A DNA stretch of 11,088 nt from Phoronis pallida (GCA_028565715.1 JAOXYC010217350.1:1-11088), one strand, 5' to 3'; shown: positions 1 to 8,343, counted from the stretch's first letter. Notes: generated from the sequence alone by a model not told the origin. A program made the numbers and translations.

Positions 1-74
1 TCACCATGGTAGGAATAGATACTGTATCGACAAGAACTATGCTGGAACTCTCATCATTTGGGACAGAATGTTTG
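1..74 (+). CDS. AGMO: AGMO exon a (5' end outside window)
   Basis: Base 1 is the last base of a codon; the reading frame starts at base 2 (CAC CAT GGT AGG) and gives HHGRNRYCIDKNYAGTLIIW followed by DRMF. The two histidines close the HxxHH-type box of the fatty acid hydroxylase superfamily, which ligates the di-iron centre. The exon ends in phase 1 at a GTAGGG donor (75-80). The ATG at 6-8 is out of frame and is not a start. Confidence 0.92.
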
Positions 75-3000
75 GTAGGGGATGGACGAATTTCATACAG
101 AGACACATATTTCTATCGTTTAATCAAAACAGAATTTACAAACGAAATTGACTTGAAATTGCAGTCTGTGATATTACTATCTCCATTATCCACTGGAAGT
201 TTGCAAATGATTTCACCAATATGATTGTATTTAAATTTTTGCTCCCAAAATGCTGCTTGGACTACAAAAATATATATACTGGTAAAATATAACATTAGTA
301 ATGTCAATGTCACTATTTTTATTGACTCAGAAGTGGCCAAAAAATAAAGGTTTTTGGATGTAGCCAAATTGTTCATATTTTCGGAAAAGCCAAAAAAACA
401 AAGCAACTGACCTTGTTCAAAGTTTTTATAACATTTTGCTTGTGATGTCTGGCTTTAAGCATCAAGCTTTCGTTTTTACAGGCACTTTTGCTGAAGAAGA
501 AGATGAGGTGGTTTATGGTCTAGTCCATCCAATAAATTCATGGAATCCAATTTATACACAGGTAAGAACCTAGAATGCATCCCAGCCTGGCAGTTCTAGT
601 AGGTATACAAATATAGGATCTGGAGGCACATTCATTTCATATCATCCCAATGTATGAGTTTCAATAAGGTCTGGAAATCGCGTGACATTTTGATACACAT
701 TGAAATTGCTGAAAAATGTTTCTCATTGTCTGCCGAGCAACATGTTTTAGACCTCCCATGCTGGGTTCCGTATAGAAACAGGCCAGTTGTCCAAATCCTT
801 TAAAACGGACGCCAGTAGGACCCCTCACAGAACCGACCCGATCAAAAGCCTGACACGAATCAATTACCTGATAGCTATCGCGTAATTACGCTGAGATTAC
901 CGCGCCATTGTTAGAACTGGTTAGCGGGATGTTTACATAACTGTTTACAATGGCAGGTTTCAGGTTAATTACTTTATTGCTGCCTTGGTCAAGATGGGCT
1001 TATTATTCTTAGATCATAGATAACGGTGAGAATCTGGGTGATGTAAGCGTCTAACGCTGTTGTCCATCATGGTCTTAGGTCATGTGACAAAGGAATATTT
1101 GAGTTTTAAAACACATTTATTGGTCATTTAACACCTTAGATGGAGGTCTTATATTAAAATGTGAATCGGTATATTTTAAACAACTTTAATTGTTAGAAAT
1201 TGTTTCTAGTGGACAGTATTGCTATTTTAAGACACAGGGCATACATTTCTTACATTTCTTAGCTCTCCAAGTTGAAAATGAAACAGGACCTTCGCTTTTT
1301 CTCAGAAATGATGGTAAAAAGCTTTGAATAAAAGTGCTATATAAAATATAAATCGACATTATTTATTAATAGTAAAACCAAAAGGTTCATTATTTGAAAT
1401 GCCATTACCAGTTTAAAAACGATGAATAAATAAATATTATAAATAAAACATCTTCGTCATTTTATTAATTCATTTATTTATTCATTCATTCATGTTACCA
1501 CTAGCAAACAGCACTGTAAATATAACCACATTCCAGGTGAACCACTGGATGTACATTTTGGAAACTAGCTGGAATACTAAAGGCATGTTGAATAAATTAC
1601 TGGTGTTCATCAATGGACCAGGCTGGGAACCAGGCAAACCTAGACTGGGCAACATTGAAGATATTCCTGATGTAAGTATAGAGAGCGCCTAGCTATCAAA
1701 TACGGAAACTTAAAAGATTCCAAACTTCCTTGTGGCTGTGAGTGTCAGTAGAGTTTAAATATTAAAACAACAACTGTTTAAAAGCGACATGTTTTGACAA
1801 ACCTCTTGTCATCATCAAGCTTTATTGCAGAATGACTAAATGCCAAGCCATGTGACTGTTGAATATAAATTGAGTACATCGGGATTACTGAATACAAAAA
1901 CCAGGATTGGCAAAGTAACAATGAATCAATACAAAAACGAAGATTTCGTGAGCTACCTGGGTGTTTTTTCTTTTCAGTTTTATTTTTTTTATTATCTCAT
2001 TGACAATTCAAAATACAAGCAAATACAATAAATTCAGTTTGGAAAGCGAATCATTACATCACAGGGCATTACCGGCATGATGTGTAATGTCCTACCCGTC
2101 ATGATGATAACCCTGTGATCCACCAGCCTTCCTCAATTCACCACGGAGCTAAACCCCATTTAACTCTCAGCTGAGATTGTAAACCTAATCCAGCGTAACT
2201 ACAAACTAATGAGGTCAATGATTTTTGTAAAGGGTCCGAATTCATGCACAACCCAGACAATAGGATTAGCGAGCAAGGAGGAAAACTTTGAAACAGCCAG
2301 GATACTTTGGCTAAACCAGTGTATGTGTCTACCATCCAGCAGTTCTGAACTCTATTGTGTTCCAAAAAGGTATTTCTACGACTGTTTTCTGTTTACAAGT
2401 TTGCTACTCTTTATTTTAGATTCAGGCCCCACAGCCTGTATATAACCCCCACATCGGAGGACTGAAGACAGCCTACACTGGTGTACATTTCATGATAGCA
2501 TTGGCTATTTATTCAGTGATACAGTCAAAGATTTTGGTAAGTTAAAAGATACACATATTACCGGTAAGATAAATAAATCATTTGACGATTTTTATCATGA
2601 AACCATCATATCATCACTAAACTAAATGTGTTTATCAGACTTACAAAACTGATTTAAATATTATTCTTATGTCATTTTAGGATCTTTCCCAGCCCAGCAT
2701 GTTGTTTTGTGTGGGATTTATTGTCTGGACCCTTTTCAATGTCGGGGCCCTTGGTGAAAATAAGTAAGTTGAAATAATGTATGAAATAAAGTTAATTTAT
2801 TATTTTAAGATAAAAAGCATAACGTCCATCATTCTACAAATAAAGCTCCATCGAAACATGTTGCGATTTAAAAATCGAAACATTTAAAAACTTGGTTGTT
2901 TTTATAAGAATAGACCTACTATTACTGCTCGTCACTACCTGAACTTTTTAAAATACATGTACCACTATGATTTTACTGGCCCAAAGTGATACAAAAACAG

Positions 3001-3373
3001 AAAAATTCAGATCAGTTTGGAATTTTACAGCATTTTCTATGTTCTACAAATGATGCTAGTCCTTTAATTTGTCCACAAAACTTCAATTGACTGCCTTGGA
3101 AGAGTATACCTTATTGCTGATATTTCACAGTCAGGAATCTTTCCATTCATGTAAAACATTCAGTGAGACATTTATCATCTTTCCAGGTCAATAGCCCCAC
3201 TTTCTGAACTGCTGAGATGTCTATCCTTCTTTCTCCTCAGTCACAGAATCAGACAGGATTATCAGTTCAGCGATAACGTAATACTGGGCATGTACTCATT
3301 GTTCGCGGCCAGTGCTCTGTTTGTTGCAGGTTTATGCATGACCAATAGCAAGCAAGCAGTTAAACAAGAGTAA
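1..3373 (+). CDS. AGMO: Alkylglycerol monooxygenase, C-terminal half (six exons, 5' partial)
   Basis: Exons 1-74, 482-561, 1537-1671, 2420-2536, 2681-2763 and 3187-3373 join with matching phases (1, 0, 0, 0, 2) into 224 residues and a TAA stop. The product reads as AGMO (TMEM195), a fatty-acid-hydroxylase-superfamily enzyme of the ER membrane that uses tetrahydrobiopterin and oxygen to cleave ether bonds of alkylglycerols and lyso-ether lipids. Visible family hallmarks are HHGRNRYCIDKNYAGTLIIW (end of the last histidine box and the segment after it), VVYGLVHPIN, GPGWEPGKPRLG, and a hydrophobic C-terminal third with about three membrane helices. The human protein is about 445 residues, so the N-terminal half with the other histidine boxes lies upstream of the window. 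No frameshift or stop interrupts the exons, so the gene looks intact. Identity rests on recognising the family, not on a search. Confidence 0.93.
75..481 (+). other. AGMO intron, 407 bases
   Basis: The donor is GTAGGG and the acceptor TTTTTACAG. The content is AT-rich, and I see no gene or repeat family in it. The open frames on both strands here are short and do not resemble any protein. Confidence 0.8.
482..561 (+). CDS. AGMO: AGMO exon b
   Basis: Completes the Gly codon split with the previous exon, then reads TFAEEEDEVVYGLVHPINSW and on to IYTQ, matching the FGTF..E...VYGL.HPIN segment after the catalytic region in AGMO proteins. It ends in phase 0 at GTAAGA. Confidence 0.92.
870..891. 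repeat. Two abutting short palindromes
   Basis: GATAGCTATC (870-879) and GCGTAATTACGC (880-891) are each perfect palindromes and touch with no spacer. The second contains TAATTA, a core often bound by homeodomain proteins. Whether this has any function is unknown. Confidence 0.6.
1461..1493. repeat. Imperfect ATTC/ATTT microsatellite
   Basis: A run of TTTATT, TTCATTTATT and ATTCATTCATTC tetranucleotide steps just upstream of the branch-point region of the next AGMO acceptor. It looks like ordinary slippage sequence. Confidence 0.65.
1537..1671 (+). CDS. AGMO: AGMO exon c
   Basis: 45 complete codons beginning VNHWMYILETSWNTKGMLNK and ending PGWEPGKPRLGNIEDIPD. The GPGW.PGKPRLG block is the strongest AGMO signature in the window. 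Phase 0 at both ends; the donor is GTAAGT. Confidence 0.94.
1672..2419 (+). other. AGMO intron, 748 bases
   Basis: GTAAGT donor and TATTTTAG acceptor. It contains a small inverted repeat (2058-2119) and otherwise AT-rich sequence. Short open frames on both strands show no recognisable protein. Confidence 0.75.
2058..2119. repeat. Short inverted repeat in AGMO intron
   Basis: ATCACAGGG at 2058-2066 is exactly complementary to CCCTGTGAT at 2111-2119, with a 44-base loop. CATGATG also recurs inside. This could be a remnant of a small foldback element; no target-site duplication was identified. Confidence 0.45.
2420..2536 (+). CDS. AGMO: AGMO exon d
   Basis: 39 codons starting IQAPQPVYNPHIGGLKTAYT and running into a hydrophobic segment (GVHFMIALAIYSVI) that fits the first membrane helix of the AGMO C-terminal domain. 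Phase 0 at both ends; GTAAGT donor. Confidence 0.9.
2681..2763 (+). CDS. AGMO: AGMO exon e
   Basis: Reads DLSQPSMLFCVGFIVWTLFN and on to GALGEN, a second hydrophobic helix. The LSQ...L pattern matches the LSQV segment of vertebrate AGMO. Ends in phase 2 at AATAA|GTAAGT; the intron before it is only 144 bases (2537-2680). Confidence 0.9.
2764..3186 (+). other. AGMO intron, 423 bases
   Basis: GTAAGT donor and TTTCCAG acceptor. AT-rich; I see no gene or repeat in it. Confidence 0.8.
3187..3373 (+). CDS. AGMO: AGMO terminal coding exon
   Basis: The first base completes a Lys codon, followed by SIAPLSELLRCLSFFLLSHR. A last hydrophobic helix (VILGMYSLFAASALFVAGL) and a short basic/acidic tail ending KQAVKQE precede the TAA at 3371-3373. 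The E.LRCL.F motif matches the equivalent place in vertebrate AGMO. Confidence 0.92.
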
Positions 3374-5069
3374 AAATGTAAATCAGTATTAAAACTCACA
3401 ATAAGCTTGCAAATGTTCAAATTGATTATTGGCAAAGTACACAACAACTTGTAAACTTTTCAACATTGGAATTTGAAGGGTTTACACCCTCTCTCTTTTT
3501 GTATCAATCGATCATTTTTTGTAAAATTTTAATAACTATCTTTATATCTTCAGCGGGAAAACAGATTAAGCTTAGCTTAGTTTATACGACGTTTAAGATT
3601 GAATTTATTTCAATAATGAAAAAAACATGTGAGCAACATGAACTGTTTGGAGAGTTTTGATTTAAAAATCCTGTCGCAGGGAAGATGCTTGCATATATAA
3701 TTATTTATAAGAAAATTGAACCATTACGTGGGGCCAATTTTGTCACATGCATATGTTAATTGTTAATACAAACCAGTGCCAACATTTTATGGAATAGTCA
3801 ATAGTAAAATGTTTTAAATATTTTTATTTTAATTTTAATTATTTTTTTTTGTAATAATTGTGTATTCAAAAACTAGTCAGCTGTTAAGTTTTAAAAATTT
3901 AAAATAAAAATTAAAGAGTTATTTTTCAATAATCATTCAATTGTGAAATGTTTCAATTGTGTAGGATGTTTTATTTTTTGTTTGTTTTTTTAAATATTTT
4001 TTTAATAATAATCATGTTATTGTGTATCTTTATATTTATAAGAGTGATTGCTTGTCAATATGATCACACAATAAAATTGGTGCTAATGATTTGACAAAAC
4101 GAATGAATATGTAATTATTTAATTTGAAAAAGGACACCCCAGTGTATACCAAAATGTGATTCACATGGTAAAAATCAGAAAAAAATTGAACTGTTGACTT
4201 GGAATAGAACCCAACCACTGAAATGACAAGGCCCTTATATTCCCTGTCCCATTTGAATGGTTCAAAACACATGTCATGAAAACAGAAGACCCGGGTTCTA
4301 TTCCCAGTTGAGAGTTCCAGATTTTTCTGCCTTTTCAAATTTCATACGTTGTACTATGTATATCCCGTCCTATTAATTATATGCTAACAAAAATTATGAA
4401 CCTGAAAATAAATCTAACAATGTGACAGTCTTAATTTTCACTAAATGTTCTTGGATAAATTAAAAAAGTTACATAACACTATACATTTTTATTTGGTCAT
4501 TTGAAGGGATCTATCTCACCATGCCCCTATTTTCACAAAATTTCGATTTCAGACTGAAATTACAAATCGTTATAAATCCAGTGCCTCACATTTCACCCAG
4601 CATTTAATCAAGGCAGCAAATTAGAAACGGCTTAAATAAAATCCTCTTTTAAAAGTTTCAGCAATGGCAGGGTTCTGCAGCTTTGCAAAAGAAAATGGTG
4701 TCCACATTTTGTAATCAGCTATTCCCTTTCAAGAGCAAGTCTGCATAATTCAAGGGTATCAGGTTATTTCTGAAGGTTAGGTTATCCACATAACATAAAT
4801 TGTGCCATTATCTCAGGATTTAGTCTCTCCAAAAACCCCTCTTGATCTGTTCTCATCCCACAAGAATCAGGTATAGCTTATTAATGCTGGTGTCATTACT
4901 GTACTGGGGGTCAAGCTAAACATGGTCACCTACTCTTGGTAGTGCCCCTGAGAAGCTTCCAGTCTATCGTTTAAACAACGGGCTGAGTTCAATCTACACA
5001 GTCGGGATGTGGAGATCCATACCTCTGCGAAGCACTGACAACCAAATTTTTTTATATAAAACGCAATGT
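3374..5069. other. Convergent intergenic region with both 3' UTRs
   Basis: The AGMO stop (+) and IGBP1 stop (-) face each other across about 1.7 kb. Candidate + strand polyadenylation hexamers AATAAA occur at 3903-3908 and 4070-4075. On the minus strand the nearest candidate is the variant ATTAAA (complement of 4603-4608), with a canonical AATAAA at 4488-4493. The 3780-4020 part is extremely AT-rich with T runs. 4500-5069 is more complex and fits an IGBP1 3' UTR. No coding region is supported. UTR limits are inferred. Confidence 0.6.
4201..4304. repeat. Inverted-repeat element with B-box-like arms
   Basis: GGAATAGAACCC (4201-4212) is the exact complement of GGGTTCTATTCC (4293-4304). The arms extend weakly through ATGAC (4223-4227) and GTCAT (4273-4277). 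GGTTCTATTCC matches the RNA polymerase III B-box pattern GGTTCNANNCC on both arms in opposite orientations, so these could be tails of tRNA-derived SINEs. No A box or tRNA fold was found, so this stays a weak suggestion. Confidence 0.45.
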
Positions 5070-5110
5070 TTATCCCATATTCGTTCTATTGCCCCATCCT
5101 CTCCGATGAT
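5070..5110 (-). CDS. IGBP1: IGBP1 terminal micro-exon
   Basis: Only 41 bases: AT completes the split Asp codon, then HRRGWGNRTNMG and TAA (complement of 5070-5072). This is the conserved closing motif of the family (WKD-H-RG-GNR-NMG). The acceptor is GCATTTGTAG (complement of 5120-5111). Confidence 0.88.
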
Positions 5111-6641
5111 CTACAAATGCAATGAATATAATTTGAGGGTAACATAATGGTTGAGCAACGAAGGTCAAAAAATTTCCTTTTTTTCACAGCAGTCAGTTTG
5201 AATTCAAAGAATTGAGATTCACAGAATATTAAAGAGAAAAAACATGCCTTTAGCAGAGATTAAAATGGAGTAAATTAATGATATAAAAATTCACAAACAT
5301 GTTGCTACAGTTAAATATATTTATTTTGCACGTTCAGAGATATTCTCTCTTCTTCAGCAAGGTAAAAGAGATTTTTTTTAACCGTAGTGACGTGTTCGTG
5401 GGGTTTTTTTAACTTAAAAATACAGCATTACTGTCACAGTGTAAATTCTCTTCACAATTTGTGTTATTCAGAAAATGCAGAGATACTGTGTAAATTTTCA
5501 TCTGACAAAATTTGTGAAACTTTTTTAAATAATAATTTACTTAACACCACATTCCCTACCATCTTTCCAGTCATCCCATTCTCGGGCCTTTTTCAGAGTT
5601 TCTTCATCATCTTGTTCTAGCTTTTCTTCTTTTTCTAAATCTTGTTTCTCAATCTCTTTCTCCCTGAATACTGGATCATTGGCCTGCATTTGTTGGTGAA
5701 AATCCCTGAAATTATGAGAATACAGAACTGATGTTTGGTAAGAGATTTGCCCAATACAGACATTGTTTGCAATGGCTATAGAGTATGTTGGGTTTTTTTA
5801 CGAAGCAGGCTGATCACCCCACTGAGCAGTGAGCACCCCAATCTTTTGATCTTATTTCAATAGAAGTAGTGAGTGTGTTAATTAAGTCTTTTAAGGATGT
5901 TATGTTAACAGCTTGTTCACCAGTTCTTACTTATGCGCCCCCTAAGGCCGAAGAGGACAGGTAACTGAGATTAAAGTAATTTTTAACTGGTTGGTAATGC
6001 ATTAAGCACTGGAAATGGTGACTTCTTGACCGAGGTGTCTTCGGCTTTGATGATGAGTTGAGCATGAGATTGTATTTTCTCACATGATAAGTTCAATCTC
6101 AAATAAATCCGAGCCTTGGCGAGGATTTTGACGAGTTTTGAGAAATTTATTATTCAATGACGATGAGTTTATTGTTCCTTTTCTCACATAAAACAGTGAC
6201 GATGCGTTGTCGAAGAAAAAACGAGTCGCGTATGAATACAGTGATCCGTATCATTTTGAGAAATTTATTATTCAATAACACTAGTTAATTATCCTATATA
6301 TAATATATAATTAATGAAAATCATTCACAAGACCGAAAAACTTATATTTCTGAACTGTTTTTCTATCATGGAACCTATTGACACTAATGCACCTTTTAAT
6401 CTGCATTTCAAAAGTTGTTTTCACCATTAGTGAAAATAAATCTGGTTTGCATGCTGAAAATGTACTTGCTATTGGATAAATGAATGAATTTCCAATGTAC
6501 ATACTCAGGTCCAGGTAACCTCCCAGCCGCAATCTGTTGATCTGCCCACTCTTCTATCGTATACACTGGTAGACTAGGGTAGCCGGCACCTAACACTTTC
6601 TTCTGTATATCGCTCTTTGTGATGATAAAGGGACGAGCCAG
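5070..6641 (-). CDS. IGBP1: IGBP1/alpha4 (TAP42 family), C-terminal part, three exons, 5' partial
   Basis: Minus-strand exons 6641-6505, 5705-5560 and 5110-5070 splice with matching phases (2, then 1) into 107 residues plus TAA. IGBP1/alpha4 (yeast Tap42) binds and stabilises the catalytic subunits of PP2A, PP4 and PP6 in the cytoplasm through its N-terminal helical domain, which is not in the window. The C-terminal part here shows the family landmarks RPFIITK, GAGYPSLPVYTIEEW, a charged Lys/Glu-rich coiled-coil-like stretch (REKEIEKQDLEKEEKLEQDD), then AREWDDWKD and the closing GWGNRTNMG. The human protein is about 339 residues, so roughly two thirds are missing upstream. No matching upstream exon was found between 6642 and 9585. 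No internal break is seen. Confidence 0.92.
5111..5559 (-). other. IGBP1 last intron, 449 bases
   Basis: The donor on the minus strand is GTAGGG (complement of 5559-5554). The sequence is AT-rich and holds an imperfect short duplication at 5436-5516. The + strand open frame across 5387-5620 is an antisense shadow. Confidence 0.75.
5436..5516. repeat. Imperfect local duplication in IGBP1 intron
   Basis: 5436-5463 and 5485-5516 share the pattern AC(A/T)GTGTAAATT(C/T)TC followed by ACA and AATTTGTG, about 50 bases apart. It looks like a small decayed tandem duplication. Confidence 0.5.
5560..5705 (-). CDS. IGBP1: IGBP1 penultimate exon
   Basis: One base completes a Glu codon, followed by DFHQQMQANDPVFREKEIEK, a Glu/Lys-rich stretch, and EETLKKAREWDDWKD. 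AREWDDWKD is the most diagnostic alpha4/Tap42 motif here. Read-through past the donor would give a short false tail ending in a stop at about 5541; the conserved ending is restored only by splicing to 5110-5070. Confidence 0.93.
5706..6504 (-). other. IGBP1 intron, 799 bases, with diverged tandem repeat
   Basis: The minus-strand donor is GTATGT (complement of 6504-6499) and the acceptor TTTCAG before 5705. About 6040-6276 is a degenerate tandem duplication (separate entry). An AT dinucleotide-rich patch lies at about 6293-6315. No gene is seen. Confidence 0.75.
6040..6276. repeat. Diverged tandem duplication, about 110-120 base unit
   Basis: A 23-base stretch is repeated exactly at 6136-6158 and 6254-6276 (begins TTTTGAGAAATTTATT), 118 bases apart. 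Earlier blocks also recur in the same order: GATGAG at 6052 and 6162, and TTCTCACAT at 6077-6085 and 6181-6189. The different offsets show indels between copies. It may be part of a dispersed element; no ends were recognised. Confidence 0.6.
6505..6641 (-). CDS. IGBP1: IGBP1 antepenultimate exon
   Basis: 45 codons plus 2 bases: LARPFIITKSDIQKKVLGAG, then YPSLPVYTIEEWADQQIAAG and RLPGP. The KPF(I/V)(I/L)TR...VFGAGYPSLP block is conserved across alpha4/Tap42. It begins in phase 0 after TTTCCAG (complement of 6648-6642) and ends in phase 2 at GTATGT. Confidence 0.93.
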
Positions 6642-7297
6642 CTGGAAATGAAAATTACAATACAATAACACAGAAAATTTTGTCTTGGGCCTAATAAGCA
6701 CACAGTGGGCATAGAAAATTCACTAATTTTGTTACCGTACTTGGTTTTCACCAAAAGCAATTTTTTAGTTTTTTAGCTTTTACTTTTAAATTATCTTTTT
6801 CATAATTTTGTTTTGCCAAAAACCCTCAAAAACCATCTGAAAAAAGGTAAGCATGCACGTTAACAATCATTTATGTCTCTTAGAGGAGTGCTTTAGGGCC
6901 AGACTAAATTCATATTAGGGGAATAAGAATAAGATAAAAGATTATGTATTAAGATATGGACCAGATTTTGAAAAAATTGAATCAAACAAAAAGTGATTTG
7001 AGAATCATTTTATCACACAACATCAATCTATCAGAAAAACTTTGAATTTCTAAGTAAATCCTCTATGACAGGCTGTTACCTTGGAATATAATAAAAATAG
7101 ACACGCTAAACAAATGCGTCCAAGGCAAGTGCAACGCAATTTTTACCAAGTTTATAAAAAAACAATGTATAGTTCTGAAGTAGAAATTGGCTGTACTAGG
7201 AGACTAGCAGTAGTAGTAATGTAATTGTCAATGAATTTAACATCCTGTATACAAACTTTCAAAACATTATTAGTCAAAAATGTATTAATACGGTCAA
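6642..7297. other. Non-coding stretch, probably IGBP1 intron
   Basis: AT-rich sequence upstream of the IGBP1 exon at 6641. I looked on the minus strand for further TAP42-family exons and saw none. No repeat boundary is evident before the tandem array begins near 7298. Confidence 0.55.
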
Positions 7298-8215
7298 AAC
7301 AAGCTATTGTCGATTGAGAATTAATATTGCCACCAGAGGGTTAGGGTAGGCGTGACGACCCTAAGAGCGACTGGATCTGGCTCATTGATATAAGGAACAT
7401 ATGTATTTAGTTTCATCAAAATCTGTCAAGTTTTCAAAAAAGTGCAAACAAGCAATAATTTGTCTATTTCCAAAGTAATTCTGCCACAAGGGAGAGTTAG
7501 AGTAGATGTCACAACCCGAAAAGCTTAGCCGTTGCCGGCTCATTGACGTAAGGAACATGTATGCCAAGCTTTGTAAAAATCTGTCCAGCTTTTTACAAAC
7601 AAAAGTGCAGACAAGCAATTGTAGATTTCCGAACTAATTCTGCCACCAGGGGGAGTTAGGGTGGACGTGACTAACCGAAAAGCGACAGATGCCGGCACAT
7701 TGACAAAAGGAACAAGTATGCCAGGTTTCTTAAAAATCCATCGAGCGGTTATCAAGAAAAAGAGCAGACAAGCAATTGTTGATTTCCAAAGTTATTCTGC
7801 CACCAGGGGGACGTGACGTGACGACCGGATAAGTGATTGGTTCTGGCTTGTTGATGTAAGGAACGTGTATGACAAGTTTTGTCAAAATCTGACAAGCCGT
7901 TTTCACACAAAAGTGGGGACAAGCAATTGTTGATTTCAGAATTAATTCTACCACCAGGGGGGGTGAGGGTAGACGTGACGACCCGAAAAAGCGACAGGTG
8001 TCGGCACATTGACAAAAGGAACAAGTATGCAAGGTTTCCCCTGTCAAGCAAGAAAAAGTGCAGACAAGCAATTGTCGATTTCCGAGGCAATTCTGCCACC
8101 AGGGGGAGTTAGGGTAGACGTGACTACCCGAAAAGCGACTGGTGCCGGCTCGTTGATGTAAGGAACATGGCAGGCAAGTGCGGACAAGCAATTGTGGACG
8201 GACGGACGGACGGAC
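7298..8215. repeat. Tandem array, six units of about 145-159 bases plus partial start
   Basis: Units start at the shared GCCACCAG-like motif at 7329, 7483, 7642, 7799, 7950 and 8095 (lengths 154, 159, 157, 151, 145 and a truncated final unit of about 100). Common blocks in order are CCACCAGGGGGAGTTAGGGT, GACGTGACGACCCGAAAAGC, a GGCTCATTGATGTAAGGAAC or GGCACATTGACAAAAGGAAC block, AAGTTTTGTCAAAATCTGTC, GTGCAGACAAGCAATTGTTG, and GATTTCCGAA leading to ATTCT. A partial unit leads in from about 7298 (AAGCTATTGTCGATT). Units 3 and 5 share one version of the central block and units 1, 2, 4 and 6 the other. The array ends in (GGAC)5. Long minus-strand open frames here are by-products of the repeat. 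Confidence 0.92.
8196..8215. repeat. (GGAC)5 tetranucleotide tract
   Basis: Five exact GGAC copies directly follow the CAAGCAATTGT block of the last, truncated unit, in place of the usual GATTTCC continuation. GGAC runs of this kind end many dispersed invertebrate repeats as I recall them. Confidence 0.85.
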
Positions 8216-8343
8216 TGGCAGCCTACAATATGGGACCACAAGTGGACACATCAAAATGAGGTGCAAGGCTGAGAATATAATGAAAAGGACGTGCAAAAGT
8301 TGAATTTAATAAATCTATACTACAAAACAATGGTAGTTGTGTG

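Larger units (their letters stand above)
562..1536 (+). other. AGMO intron, 975 bases
   Basis: GTAAGA donor and ATTCCAG acceptor. The stretch around 740-1060 is less AT-rich than its surroundings and may be an old repeat insertion, though I found no terminal repeats. It carries two abutting palindromes at 870-891. The last 100 bases before the exon are AT-rich low-complexity sequence. Confidence 0.7.

Noticed and set aside
6-224. Open frame starting with ATG at base 6
   Set aside because: It is in the wrong frame. The real AGMO frame starts at base 2 and gives the conserved histidine-box region, with a splice donor at 75.
4291-4310. tRNA gene suggested by the B-box-like sequence
   Set aside because: No A box, anticodon stem or acceptor stem could be found around it.
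4036-4338. 100-codon minus-strand open frame
   Set aside because: It runs through an AT-rich intergenic region and both arms of an inverted repeat, with no recognisable protein. It is better explained as repeat sequence.
5387-5620. + strand 77-codon open frame
   Set aside because: It is antisense to the IGBP1 exon and intron, with low-complexity hydrophobic content.
6408-6701. Continuous 97-codon minus-strand frame taken as one exon
   Set aside because: Only 6641-6505 matches IGBP1. The ends are intron sequence, with TTTCCAG and GTATGT splice sites at the borders.
6722-6840. Lys/Asn-rich minus-strand segment with an acceptor-like TTTTTTCAG near 6838
   Set aside because: All frames reach a stop soon and no donor in a suitable phase follows. 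The lysine content reflects AT bias.
7298-8215. CRISPR-like array of repeats
   Set aside because: The whole ~150-base unit is repeated without unique spacers, and the context is a eukaryotic intron-rich genome.
7730-8296. 188-codon minus-strand open frame, and overlapping ones at 7540-7755, 7752-8099 and 8044-8241
   Set aside because: They are translations of the tandem array (a recurring PPGGRI..EI.NCLSAL pattern in several frames). Unit lengths vary and are mostly not multiples of three, so the frame shifts from unit to unit; no protein family is recognised.
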